The notes below the pieces were generated by a model. It was not told where the DNA came from. It saw nothing but the letters and a program-made list of their open reading frames with translations, and did not search any database. This document shows positions 1-8,426 of a DNA stretch of 64,000 bases, piece after piece. The stretch is taken from NCBI RefSeq assembly GCF_000474275.2, contig NZ_ATAE01000034.1, forward strand, positions 19,480 to 83,479, read 5' to 3'. Every line of letters begins with the position of its first letter. Within the stretch, counting starts at the first letter, position 1. The position numbers and the translations under genes are program-made. This DNA is from Alkalihalophilus marmarensis DSM 21297. Lineage in GTDB: Bacteria > Bacillota > Bacilli > Bacillales > Bacillaceae_D.

Positions 1-164
1 GCATATTGCGCGGGTTCATTGAGTATTTGATTTTATTGCCGGCTGAATTGCGCTGATTCTTTTTTATTGCGTCAGTTCAGATCTGGTATGTGTCAGTGAG
101 GGGAGGAATTGTACACCTTCTAAGGATCATTACGCCGATTAACCTTCACAGAACGAACAAAAGC

Positions 165-202
165 TGTTGTTCTTGTTTATTTAAGCAAGAACAGTTTTTT
201 TA
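165..202 (+). terminator. Rho-independent terminator of a gene left of the window
   Basis: TGTTCTTG pairs with CAAGAACA across a 10-nt loop and is followed by seven T residues. It separates unseen upstream transcription from hmoA. Confidence 0.7.
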
Positions 203-212
203 CCTCTTTTAA

Positions 213-242
213 TTGAAAATGATTATCTATATCAATTATAAT
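213..242 (+). promoter_or_regulatory. Sigma-A-like promoter with overlapping Fur box for hmoA
   Basis: TTGAAA (213-218), an 18-nt spacer and TATAAT (237-242) form a good promoter. TGAAAATGATTATCT at 214-228 matches the 7-1-7 Fur consensus (TGATAAT-N-ATTATCA) at 12 of 14 positions and covers the -35 element, so iron repression is expected. Confidence 0.75.
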
Positions 243-271
243 AATATTATCACCATAAGGAGGGATTTTCC

Positions 272-604
272 ATGTTTGTTCAAGTAAAAACATTGGTAGT
301 AGAAGAAGGATACGCGGATAAAATGGTTGAAAAATTTGCGACGGAAGGGATCATTGAGGAGCAGCCTGGTTTCTTAGATCTCACAGTTTTACAAAAAAAG
401 AAGCGTAGAGGCAATGAAGAAGTTATGGTTTTAATTCGTTGGGAGTCAGAAGAAGCATGGAAAGCTTGGGAAACAAGCGAAGTGCACCTTGCTGGCCATA
501 GAGCCAATCGCGGTAAGCCAAAGCCTGCATTTATTCTTGAGGGCGGGCAAGATGTATATCACGTAATCGGAACAAAAGAATATAGAGAACCTGTTTCAAA
601 ATAA
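272..604 (+). CDS. hmoA: Heme-degrading monooxygenase, HmoA/IsdG family
   Basis: Small cytoplasmic ABM-fold enzyme expected to open the porphyrin ring of heme and release iron. The 110-aa length fits the family. Recognisable stretches are MFVQVKTLVVEEGYADK at the start and RWESEEAWKAWETSEVHLAGH near residues 71-91, carrying the Trp and His expected around the heme pocket. From memory it is closer to B. subtilis HmoA (YetG) than to staphylococcal IsdG. The start follows AAGGAGGGATTTTCC. It is monocistronic, behind a Fur-box promoter and in front of a strong terminator, next to the siderophore uptake genes, which fits iron scavenging. The exact heme degradation product cannot be told from sequence. 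Confidence 0.88.
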   Translation: MFVQVKTLVVEEGYADKMVEKFATEGIIEEQPGFLDLTVLQKKKRRGNEEVMVLIRWESEEAWKAWETSEVHLAGHRANRGKPKPAFILEGGQDVYHVIGTKEYREPVSK

Positions 605-607
605 GCC

Positions 608-659
608 AAAGCCCATCCGTAGGAACTTGCACGTACTTATTAACGGATGGGCTTTTTTT
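608..659. terminator. Terminator after hmoA
   Basis: AAGCCCATCCGT and ACGGATGGGCTT form a 12-bp stem with a 22-nt loop and a T7 run on the + strand. It reaches the end of the convergent permease gene and may serve both directions. Confidence 0.8.
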
Positions 660-1689
660 AGGCTTTAACTCCATTACCTCGTTTAGTAAGAAGCATATAA
701 ATTAGATAAGGCGCTCCAATCACAGAAATGACGATACCAACTGGAATATCAGCCGGAGCTAACAGATTCTTTCCTACAAAATCCGAAAAGAGCAGAATAA
801 GCATGCCGATTAGCGCTGAGGCGGGCAGAAGGCTGTAGAAGTTTGGTCCGGTTAAACGCCTTGCAAGGTGAGGTGCTAATAATCCTAAGAAAGAAATACC
901 CCCGCCAACTGCCACACAAGCACCAGCTAATGCCGCAGCAAGCAGTAACAATATTCTTCTTTCACGCTCTACATTCATTCCAAGTGCATATGGTACAGGG
1001 TCACTAAGTTGCAGCAGATTCATCGTTTTCGCTTTGAAAAATGCAAAGGGAAGTAAAACAATGATCCATGGAAGAAGGGCATTAACATAGCGCCATTGGG
1101 TGCCCCAAATACTTCCTGTTAACCAAATGGTTGCTTGTTGAAAATCTCTTGGGTCCATTTTCAGTTGAATAATAATAAGAAGTGCCCCGCATAACGCATT
1201 AAAGCCGATCCCAATTAATAGCAGCCGGCCAGGATCTACACCACCTTTAAAAGACAATGAATAGATTAACAAGGCGACTGTAAGTGCACCAATAAACGCA
1301 AAGACAGGCAGTGCAAATGGAGAGACAACACCTGATGAGCCAGCCTGTTTGAAAACAAAGATAAACAATACAACGGCAAGGCCTGCTCCGGCGTTGATTC
1401 CTAAAATCCCTGGATCCGCTAATGCATTACGGGAAAGTCCTTGTAAAATAGCACCAGAAACAGCAAGACCTGCCCCAATTAATAGCGCTATAATCATGCG
1501 CGGCAGCCTTAATTGATAGAGGACAAGTTCTTGATTAGCTGTTCCATTTCCAAGGAATGTATGGATAATCTCAGATAAGGAAAGCGGCATAATTCCAGTA
1601 GAGAGACTGAGTATAAAGGTCCCGAAAATCAAGAATATGATGATCAGCAGAGCTTTCTTTGATTGATGGTACGCATTAATCCATTCCAT
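658..1689 (-). CDS. Iron-siderophore ABC transporter permease (FecCD family, second subunit)
   Basis: Integral membrane permease of about ten helices, 343 aa, typical for the FecCD/BtuC family. Visible marks are LYQLRLPRMIIALLIGAGLA near residues 57-76, the QGLSRNALADPGILGINAGA segment, and the coupling region GGGISFLGLLAPHLARRLTG near residues 262-281. It overlaps its upstream partner by one base, so the two form one translationally coupled unit. Family knowledge makes it the FeuC-like half of a heterodimeric ferric-siderophore channel. No ATPase gene is in the island, so it probably shares a housekeeping ATPase as the Feu system of B. subtilis does. The substrate could be the petrobactin made next door; this is inferred from position only. 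Confidence 0.88.
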   Translation of the reverse strand: MEWINAYHQSKKALLIIIFLIFGTFILSLSTGIMPLSLSEIIHTFLGNGTANQELVLYQLRLPRMIIALLIGAGLAVSGAILQGLSRNALADPGILGINAGAGLAVVLFIFVFKQAGSSGVVSPFALPVFAFIGALTVALLIYSLSFKGGVDPGRLLLIGIGFNALCGALLIIIQLKMDPRDFQQATIWLTGSIWGTQWRYVNALLPWIIVLLPFAFFKAKTMNLLQLSDPVPYALGMNVERERRILLLLAAALAGACVAVGGGISFLGLLAPHLARRLTGPNFYSLLPASALIGMLILLFSDFVGKNLLAPADIPVGIVISVIGAPYLIYMLLTKRGNGVKA

Positions 1690-2726
1690 TACATGCTTCT
1701 TCCTTTCACACGAGCTAAATATAGAAAAAAGGGTACACCGATAAGAGCAGTGATAGCGCCAACAGGTGTTTCAAAAGGCGGGTTAATCATCCTAGCCCCT
1801 ATATCAGCAACAACTAATAAAAATGATCCTAGTATAGCACTTAGTGGAAGGATATACCTGTAATCAACACCTACAAGAGACCGAACAATATGAGGCACGA
1901 CTAAACCGATAAAGCCAATAGCTCCAGCAATTGATACCGCAGCTCCTGATAATAAAACAACCGCTGCTAGGCTCAGCCACCTTACTAGATGAAGTGAATG
2001 CCCGAGTCCTGTAGCGATGTCATCTCCCATTGTAAGCGTAGTTAGAGAGCGGCTCATGAGAAAGGCTATTACTAAACCAGCAACGACTGTAGGTAAAAGT
2101 ATGTACACATGAATCCATTTTGCTCCCGATAATCCCCCAGCAAACCAAAAACTTAAATCTTGAGAGACTTGATAGTAAAGAGCAATGCCTGTAGATAAAG
2201 AACTAAATAACATACTAAGAGCAGCTCCGGCGAGTGTAAGTGTGACAGGAGATAACTGTTCTTTTGATACCACAGAGAATAGTAAGACTAAAATGGCTCC
2301 AAGAGCTGCACCCATAAATGACCAGCCAAGAAGAAGCCAATATGATAGATTAGTAAAAAAGGCTAATGCTATAGCAATAAAGAGAGCCGAACCTTGAGTG
2401 ATCCCGATTATGGAAGGGTCAGCAAGAGGGTTTCGAGTTAACCCCTGCATAAGTGTTCCTGCCACAGCTAAAGCGGCTCCAACCAAGGCCGCAGTTAAGG
2501 CTCTAGGTATACGAACCTCGTGAATAAGCTGATGCTCAATTAAGTCAGGGGTAAAGGATATGAGTGAATCTAGGATGACCGATGGGGGAATCCATACTGC
2601 ACCGAGGCCAATTGATAGTATGAGACTAAACAATACGCCACATAATCCTGCAATCATCCAGCGGCCGGGATGACCATTTCTAGATAAAAATTTTCTTGTT
2701 TTACTTGTTTTCGATAGTATTGACAT
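1689..2726 (-). CDS. Iron-siderophore ABC transporter permease (FecCD family, first subunit)
   Basis: First gene of the leftward permease pair, 345 aa, with the FecCD signatures LIHEVRIPRALTAALVGAAL, GTLMQGLTRNPLADPSIIGI and AGAIGFIGLVVPHIVRSLVG. About ten membrane helices are expected. The basic N-terminus lies before the first helix. It is divergent from the AraC-type regulator, and the shared 120-bp region holds a near-perfect Fur box. This arrangement (feuB-feuC opposite an AraC gene and a binding protein) resembles a rearranged Feu locus. Confidence 0.88.
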   Translation of the reverse strand: MSILSKTSKTRKFLSRNGHPGRWMIAGLCGVLFSLILSIGLGAVWIPPSVILDSLISFTPDLIEHQLIHEVRIPRALTAALVGAALAVAGTLMQGLTRNPLADPSIIGITQGSALFIAIALAFFTNLSYWLLLGWSFMGAALGAILVLLFSVVSKEQLSPVTLTLAGAALSMLFSSLSTGIALYYQVSQDLSFWFAGGLSGAKWIHVYILLPTVVAGLVIAFLMSRSLTTLTMGDDIATGLGHSLHLVRWLSLAAVVLLSGAAVSIAGAIGFIGLVVPHIVRSLVGVDYRYILPLSAILGSFLLVVADIGARMINPPFETPVGAITALIGVPFFLYLARVKGRSM

Positions 2727-2756
2727 GATTGTTAATCCCTCTTATAAAATAATTAA

Positions 2757-2776
2757 TGAAAATGATTATCATTTTC
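2757..2776. promoter_or_regulatory. Fur box between permease operon and AraC regulator
   Basis: TGAAAATGATTATCA matches 13 of 14 positions of the 7-1-7 Fur consensus. The wider GAAAATGATTATCATTTTC is nearly a perfect 19-bp palindrome. It lies 31 bp upstream of the permease start and 71 bp before the AraC start, so it could control both. Confidence 0.85.
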
Positions 2777-2846
2777 GTTATGATTGATTATAAATCTACT
2801 ATTCATTTGGTAAATTTGTCAATTCATTTTTTGAGAGGGTTTTGAT

Positions 2847-3617
2847 ATGACTATAAGTAATGCTTGTATACTTCAGCTGAAATCTATCTCCTTCCAAACG
2901 CTGGAATGTGAGAAGCTGTTGGATGTTGGGATAGAAGATAATGAGATGTTATTGCTATACATAGAGACAGGGAAAGTACAGAGAGTGCAGGCTGAGCAAC
3001 CAGGCAAGGAGGGTATTTATCAGAACGGAAACATTTTATGGGTTGATAAAACAGATAGAATTTATGGTTTAAACCAAGTAACTACCCTCTTTTTTGCTGT
3101 CGTTTGGATTGATCGTAAGAGGTTGATAGAACCGCCTGTACTATATAAAGCATCACAAACGAAAGTTGATCCTTTATGGAAACAGCTGTTTACTGTTGCA
3201 AAGGACTCGTTTAATCAATACTGCAAACAACAGACTCTTTTCTGGAGCTTGCTAGATTTAATTACGCAAGAGCATACATCGTATCCTGGTAAAATGGAAA
3301 TCATTATTGAAGAAATTACTAATCATATAGTTGAACCTCATATGGAACCTCTTACTGTTTCAGAGCTTGCAAAGAAGGCTAATATGACGCCTGCATCATT
3401 TTCAAGAGCGTTTAAAAGACATACGGGGTTTTCTCCTAAAGAGTTTATCAACAGCTGTCGTATAAAAAAAGCAAAGGAGCTAATGAGAGAGAAAAAGGAT
3501 ATTACATTAAAAGAAGTTGCAGACCTTGCTGGATTTCAAGATGAATTTTACTTTAGTAAATTGTTTAAGAAAAAAGAAGGAGTAGCTCCATCTATCTTTA
3601 AAAAAGGATTACCGTGA
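2847..3617 (+). CDS. AraC-family transcriptional regulator (siderophore uptake type)
   Basis: 256 aa. The C-terminal ~105 residues are a double helix-turn-helix AraC domain (VSELAKKANMTPASFSRAFK, then LKEVADLAGFQDEFYFSKLF, with GFSPKEFINSCRIKKAKELM between). The N-terminal ~140 residues are a small cupin-like sensing region. Family knowledge: B. subtilis Btr couples an AraC domain to a FeuA-like siderophore-binding domain and activates the feu operon. This protein lacks that binding domain, which is instead encoded separately by the next gene. It therefore probably senses a ligand through its own N-terminus and activates uptake and/or asb genes. The start at 2847 follows GAGAGGG. Confidence 0.82.
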   Translation: MTISNACILQLKSISFQTLECEKLLDVGIEDNEMLLLYIETGKVQRVQAEQPGKEGIYQNGNILWVDKTDRIYGLNQVTTLFFAVVWIDRKRLIEPPVLYKASQTKVDPLWKQLFTVAKDSFNQYCKQQTLFWSLLDLITQEHTSYPGKMEIIIEEITNHIVEPHMEPLTVSELAKKANMTPASFSRAFKRHTGFSPKEFINSCRIKKAKELMREKKDITLKEVADLAGFQDEFYFSKLFKKKEGVAPSIFKKGLP

Positions 3618-3712
3618 TCAACTAATTAAATATAGAAATAGTCCGTGGAAGGAAAGAAGCAGGGAATCATTTGTACAAGAATAAAGGTAAAAATGACCAT
3701 GTTATTTTTAAT

Positions 3713-3743
3713 TGATAATACTTATCATTGATAATGAATTTCA
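3713..3743. promoter_or_regulatory. Two overlapping Fur boxes before the siderophore-binding lipoprotein
   Basis: TGATAATACTTATCA (3713-3727, 13 of 14 consensus positions) runs into TGATAATGAATTTCA (3729-3743, 12 of 14). Tandem sites suggest tight iron repression of the binding protein. Confidence 0.8.
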
Positions 3744-3769
3744 TTATTGATTGTACAGGGGGAAAAAAG

Positions 3770-4765
3770 ATGAGAAGAAGATGGACACTATTGGCTTTGT
3801 TATGCTTGATTGCAGTGACTTTATTAGCTGCATGCGGTAATAGTTCGGAAGAGTCTACTGGGGCTGCGGCAGAAGAAGATTCCGAAACAGTAGAAGAGAC
3901 AGAAGAGAATAGTTCAGAAGAGTCAAGTGAGAATGAATCACCTAGCAGTTACACTGTTGAACATTTGTATGGTGAAACAGAAGTGCCGGCTAATCCAGAA
4001 AAGGTAGTAGTATTATCACATGTGTCATGGGAAGGTTCATTAGTTTCTGTTGGAGTCGAGCCTTATGCTGTAATGGCGTATGACAACGAGTTTCCTCCGC
4101 ATTTAACAGAAGAGTTAGAGAACGTAATGGCACTGCCGTTTTCTGATGAAATAAATCCAGAAGAAATTGTTCAGTTAGATCCTGATTTGCTTATTATCAG
4201 CGACCGTTATCAACCGTTATATGAGCAGCTTTCTGATTCGATCCCAACTGTCGTAGTAGAAGTTGGCGGGGACTGGAGAGATGACCATTTAAAAGTAACT
4301 GAAGCTGTAGGGAAACTTGAAGAAGGTCAAAAAGTGATTGATGAGCTAGAAGCAGAGGCAGAAGATATTGGCGAGCGTATTCGTGAGGCGGTTGGTGAAG
4401 AAACATTTATGGCTGTTTCCATTAACAAGCAAGACATTCGTGTCTATGGTAGAAACAATCATGCAACCAATGCTTTATTGTTTGATGATCTTAAGCTGAC
4501 GCCAGCAGAGAACATTCCTGATGACTTTGGTGAAAATATCTCGATTGAGGGCTTAGTGAAGTACAATCCAGATCATATTATTGACGTCACATACTTTAAT
4601 AGCGGTGAATTTTATGACAACGTCACTCAAGGTGAGGTATGGAATGGGTTAAATGCTGTTAAAGAAGATAATGTGCATACATTAACAACAACTTGGGGAT
4701 TTTGGGATCCAATTGAACGTCAAAAAGGTTTAAAAGAAATTGAAAACCTTTTATTAGGAGAGTAG
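3770..4765 (+). CDS. Ferric-siderophore-binding lipoprotein (FeuA/FecB-like)
   Basis: 331-aa class III binding protein expected to sit on the outer face of the membrane and deliver a ferric siderophore to the divergent FecCD permeases. The start at 3770 follows GGGGGAAAAAAG. It gives a basic n-region, a hydrophobic core and lipobox LLAAC (Cys near residue 23). A strongly acidic Glu/Ser-rich linker of about 35 residues follows, typical of alkaliphile or halotolerant lipoproteins. The fold begins at YGETEVPANPEKVVVLSH; further marks are INPEEIVQLDPDLLIISD and ISIEGLVKYNPDHIID. It sits between the AraC gene and asbA, so ferric petrobactin is the likely ligand, although ligand class cannot be proven from sequence. 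Confidence 0.87.
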   Translation: MRRRWTLLALLCLIAVTLLAACGNSSEESTGAAAEEDSETVEETEENSSEESSENESPSSYTVEHLYGETEVPANPEKVVVLSHVSWEGSLVSVGVEPYAVMAYDNEFPPHLTEELENVMALPFSDEINPEEIVQLDPDLLIISDRYQPLYEQLSDSIPTVVVEVGGDWRDDHLKVTEAVGKLEEGQKVIDELEAEAEDIGERIREAVGEETFMAVSINKQDIRVYGRNNHATNALLFDDLKLTPAENIPDDFGENISIEGLVKYNPDHIIDVTYFNSGEFYDNVTQGEVWNGLNAVKEDNVHTLTTTWGFWDPIERQKGLKEIENLLLGE

Positions 4766-4794
4766 TGAGTAAACAGATCTCATTTCACGAAGGA

Positions 4795-4817
4795 AAAGCG
4801 GGGAAACCCGTTTTTTT
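4795..4817 (+). terminator. Terminator between the binding protein and asbA
   Basis: AAGCGGG-GAAA-CCCG followed by seven T residues. It separates the binding-protein unit from the asb operon. Confidence 0.65.
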
Positions 4818-4829
4818 CTTCATTCTAAT

Positions 4830-4844
4830 TGAGAATGAGTATCA
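4830..4844. promoter_or_regulatory. Fur box in front of asbA
   Basis: TGAGAATGAGTATCA matches 12 of 14 Fur consensus positions and lies 35 bp upstream of the asbA start, within the expected promoter region. Confidence 0.75.
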
Positions 4845-4879
4845 ATTACTAGGTAAATAGAAGTAGAAAGGATGAGAGT

Positions 4880-6691
4880 ATGCAAAGCACAGCCAAGCTA
4901 ATTGCAGAACAAGCTTCATTTAAGGCATTCTTGAATTGCTATGTACGTGAGATGGATGTTAGAGAGGTAGTGAGGCTAGAGGAGGCAGAAGATCAAGAGG
5001 TTAAAAAACAAATGAATGAACCCTATATCCTTTTTATATCTTTGCCCCATCAATCACTTACATATGCAATTGGAGTAACGTATAAGTCCCTTGTAGGCAC
5101 TCATTCTTTCGGGAACGTATATAAGCAATCCCCCTATTGTAGTGAGTGGGTACAAGAAGAGAAGCTGCAAGCAATGATTACACTCATCCGAGAATTACAT
5201 ATGAGAGCAAATGCTGAATCAAGAGCAGGCGATTCTCATTTCGATGAATTACTCCTTAGACTAATAGATAGCTATCAAACAATGGCTCAATTTATTGACC
5301 ACGCAATAAAAAAAGAAGAAACAGCCTCTCCTAGAAATCGAGAATTTATTGATTTTGAGCAGTCGCTGGTATTTGGTCACTGGCTTCATCCTACTCCAAA
5401 AAGCAGACAAGGGATCGCAAGCTGGCAGCATGAACGCTTTAGTCCAGAGAAGAATGGACATTTTCAATTGCATTATTTTAAGGTGAACAATTCTCTCATT
5501 GTTGATCAAAGTGATGGCGACGCATCTTGCGGAGAATTACTTTTACGTGAGTTAGAAATTAGAGAACAGACACCTGGTTGGTCCTTGCTGCCAGTCCATC
5601 CATTACAAGCACAATGGCTTATAACTCAGCCTCAAGTAAAAACATTAATGGATAAAGGCTTAATTGAAGAAGCAGGTGCAATGGGGCCGGAATTCTATGC
5701 TACTTCATCGATTAGAACAGTGTATAACAAGAAAAGTAACTGGATGTTTAAGTTTTCCATACCGGTGAAGGTAACGAATTCACTGCGTAATAACCAAAAA
5801 CATGAATTGTACGCAGGACGCAATATGACAAAGCTATTAAAGAAACTCCCTTTGCTTAAAGAATACCCTTCTTTTCAATTTATTCATGACCCAGCATTTC
5901 TTACTGTAAGTATTCCAGGAATGAAAGAGAGCGGGTTTGAGGTCATTATTAGATCAAACCCTTTTACAAATGGAAATGAAGCCGGTGTGACTCCAATCGC
6001 AGCACTTATTCAAGATGCACTTCCTGGTAGGAAATCGATGCTCCAACAGCTTATAGAGGAACTGGCAATGGATGAGGGGAGAAGTCAAGAAGATGTTAGT
6101 TTTGATTGGTTTAAGAACTATTTTGAGAAGACGGTCATACCACTCATCCATTTATATGATACGTATGGAATTGCCTTAGAAGCTCACCAGCAAAACAGCT
6201 TAATTAATCTTTCTGCCGGCTACCCTGCTTCTTTTTATTACCGCGATAACCAGGGGTATTACCTATCCACACAATATAGAGAACGACTCTTGAAAATGGA
6301 GGAATCCTTACAGAAAACACCTGAGCTCTTTTATGAAGAGAAGCTGATCGAAGAACGGTTTACGTATTATTTATTTATAAATCATTTGTTTTCTATTGTT
6401 TATCGTTTCGGAGCAGATGGTCTACTAGAAGAGAATGTAATACTTGACTATATTCAAGATCAACTCAAAGAGATGTATACCTTATGTCATGGTGCTGGCA
6501 AGAGATTACTAGAGATGCTTCTTACGAGAGAAAAGTTAGCTTTTAAAGCAAATTTACTCACTAGATTTCATGATGTAGATGAACTTACTGCAGCTCTAGA
6601 ACAAGCTGTTTACGCAACGCTTGATAATCCATTTACATCTAAAGAAAAAGGAGAGGTCCCTTATGCAGGTAGAGAAAGTGCCAAAGTCTAA
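4880..6691 (+). CDS. asbA: Petrobactin synthetase AsbA-like (NIS, IucA/IucC family)
   Basis: NRPS-independent siderophore synthetase of 603 aa, a usual length for the family. In petrobactin biosynthesis AsbA adenylates citrate and couples it to spermidine. Visible IucA/IucC motifs are GHWLHPTPKSRQG near residues 167-179, LLPVHPLQAQWL, the ATP-site segment TSSIRTVYN, and in the FhuF-like C-terminal half YGIALEAHQQNSLINL. The start at 4880 follows AAAGGATGAGAGT. It is the first gene of a tightly packed six-gene operon in the exact order asbABCDEF known from the Bacillus cereus group, which raises confidence beyond the family call. Its stop lies 29 bases inside asbB. Confidence 0.9.
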   Translation: MQSTAKLIAEQASFKAFLNCYVREMDVREVVRLEEAEDQEVKKQMNEPYILFISLPHQSLTYAIGVTYKSLVGTHSFGNVYKQSPYCSEWVQEEKLQAMITLIRELHMRANAESRAGDSHFDELLLRLIDSYQTMAQFIDHAIKKEETASPRNREFIDFEQSLVFGHWLHPTPKSRQGIASWQHERFSPEKNGHFQLHYFKVNNSLIVDQSDGDASCGELLLRELEIREQTPGWSLLPVHPLQAQWLITQPQVKTLMDKGLIEEAGAMGPEFYATSSIRTVYNKKSNWMFKFSIPVKVTNSLRNNQKHELYAGRNMTKLLKKLPLLKEYPSFQFIHDPAFLTVSIPGMKESGFEVIIRSNPFTNGNEAGVTPIAALIQDALPGRKSMLQQLIEELAMDEGRSQEDVSFDWFKNYFEKTVIPLIHLYDTYGIALEAHQQNSLINLSAGYPASFYYRDNQGYYLSTQYRERLLKMEESLQKTPELFYEEKLIEERFTYYLFINHLFSIVYRFGADGLLEENVILDYIQDQLKEMYTLCHGAGKRLLEMLLTREKLAFKANLLTRFHDVDELTAALEQAVYATLDNPFTSKEKGEVPYAGRESAKV

Positions 6692-8426
6692 AGCTGCTCT
6701 TAGAGTAAGGAAGCAGCTAGTTGAAGCAATACTATTTGAGAAGATGCTTCCTTATAAAGAGGAGAAGGTTAGTAGGGAGCTTAGTCACTTTTTTATACAT
6801 GGAAGGTCAGCTACGTTTAGGTGTACAGGAAAGATATCTGCATTTGGACGGATTCGTATTGAGGAGGAGCTGGTTTACAAACTAACCTCAAGCGGGGAGA
6901 TCCATCAAGCGGTCATTGCTGAATTTATTGCAGAGTTAAATCCAGAGGCAGAGATAGGCCGCCTTCTTCTACAAGAACTAGAGCAAACGATTTACTTAAC
7001 AGATTGGAACGAAGAACACATACCCCAGCTTTTATCGAGAAGGCAGGTAAATGGACTTGAGTTAGATTCAGCTATTATAGAAGGACATCCGTATCATCCG
7101 TGTTTTAAATCAAGAACTGGATTTACAGTGGAAGACCACAAAAGGTATGGTCCGGAGGCCGGACAAGAATTTTCGTTAGTATGGCTTGCTGTGAAAAGGA
7201 AAGACCTGAAATTTAATTATCCTAAAGAAGAACAAAGCTTCTGGCAGAAAGAGTTAGGCACGAACCAATGGAGGGATCTAGTCTTAGCCTTATGCCAAAA
7301 AGGGGGGCAGCTTGATGAGTACACTTTTTTACCTGTCCATCCTTGGCAATGGGACGCAATAAAGGAACAATATGCGGACTCCCTAGAAAGCCATGACATC
7401 ATTGAATTAGGTGAATTTGGAGATTTATATAGAGCTACACAATCTGTTCGAACGCTCATGAATCGGTCTAATCCACAGAGAGCCATGATCAAGCTATCTA
7501 TGAATATGGTTCATACCTCCTCTGTCAGGACGCTGGTGCCGCACTCTGTTTGCACAGCTCCGGCTCTATCTGATTGGCTGCATAAGGTCCTTTTATCAGA
7601 TGACTATTTACTAGATAAAGGTGTAGTGATGTTAAAAGAATACGCAGGGGCATTATTTGAGCCAAAAGGTTGTCAAAGCAATGATTCGTCTGGTCAATTA
7701 GCTGTTATCTGGCGGGAGAACATAACAAACTATTTGAAGAGTAATGAAGAATTTATTCCTTTTAACGCAATATTGCTAAAAGAGAAAGATGGTCATTTAT
7801 TCATCTCCGAGTGGATCAAAAAATACGGAGTAGAAAAATGGGCTACTCAATTAATTAAGTCGGCAGTTATTCCTGTTTGGCATCTATTAGTTAACCACGG
7901 CATCGCTCTTGAGGCGCATAGCCAAAACATGCTATTGATTCATAAAGAGGGCTGGCCGCTCAGGGTGGCACTGAGAGATTTTCACGAGAGCGTTGAATAT
8001 GTCGATTCCTTTCTTAAAAGCAAGGAAGGTTTGCCCGATTTTACGCAGCTTGATGAAGTATATAACGGAGCAAAGGACAATCAATATTATTGGATGCAAG
8101 AAGTAGAAGCCCTACGCGAACTCGTGATGGATACGTTGTTTGTGTATAACCTTTCTGAGTTGTCATTCCTGCTTGATAGGGAAGGTTTCATTTCTGAAGA
8201 GCAGTTCTGGGAGCTTGTAGATAAAGAACTAACTGACTATATAAGTTGTTTTCCGGAAAATAGAGAGAGAGCGGCCCATATCGACTATAGAAGAGAGAAT
8301 ATCATGGCGGAATCATTATTAAAAAAGAAGCTAAATCGAGAAAGCCAGATCGAACATAGGCATTTGGTGTCAAACTCGCTTGCTATAAATCAAGACACAC
8401 GGAGGGCAGAACATGTTCTATGTTAA
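6663..8426 (+). CDS. asbB: Petrobactin synthetase AsbB-like (NIS, IucA/IucC family)
   Basis: Second NIS synthetase, 587 aa, expected to add the second spermidine arm (or 3,4-dihydroxybenzoyl-spermidine) to the citrate half-product. Motifs: EGHPYHPCFKSRTGFT, LPVHPWQWDAIKEQ, TQSVRTLMNRSNPQRAM and HGIALEAHSQNMLLI. A longer in-frame reading is possible, but ATG 6663 follows AAGGAGAGGTCCCTT and is the better start. It overlaps asbA by 29 bases and asbC by 14, indicating translational coupling. The two synthetases are clearly divergent rather than a recent duplication. Confidence 0.9.
   Translation: MQVEKVPKSKAALRVRKQLVEAILFEKMLPYKEEKVSRELSHFFIHGRSATFRCTGKISAFGRIRIEEELVYKLTSSGEIHQAVIAEFIAELNPEAEIGRLLLQELEQTIYLTDWNEEHIPQLLSRRQVNGLELDSAIIEGHPYHPCFKSRTGFTVEDHKRYGPEAGQEFSLVWLAVKRKDLKFNYPKEEQSFWQKELGTNQWRDLVLALCQKGGQLDEYTFLPVHPWQWDAIKEQYADSLESHDIIELGEFGDLYRATQSVRTLMNRSNPQRAMIKLSMNMVHTSSVRTLVPHSVCTAPALSDWLHKVLLSDDYLLDKGVVMLKEYAGALFEPKGCQSNDSSGQLAVIWRENITNYLKSNEEFIPFNAILLKEKDGHLFISEWIKKYGVEKWATQLIKSAVIPVWHLLVNHGIALEAHSQNMLLIHKEGWPLRVALRDFHESVEYVDSFLKSKEGLPDFTQLDEVYNGAKDNQYYWMQEVEALRELVMDTLFVYNLSELSFLLDREGFISEEQFWELVDKELTDYISCFPENRERAAHIDYRRENIMAESLLKKKLNRESQIEHRHLVSNSLAINQDTRRAEHVLC

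Larger units (their letters stand above)
1..271. other. Left-edge intergenic region with degenerate ~30-bp spaced repeats
   Basis: No credible gene is seen here. TATTGC recurs at 4, 34 and 65, each followed by loosely similar GC-richer sequence (variants of GTTCA or CTGA), so there is a decayed 30-31 bp periodicity that may continue beyond the window. A terminator and a Fur-box promoter follow at 165-242. Confidence 0.5.

Noticed and set aside
1..95. Possible CRISPR array end because of 30-bp spacing
   Set aside because: Only the six-base TATTGC is shared; no conserved repeat of 25-35 bp, no cas genes in the window.
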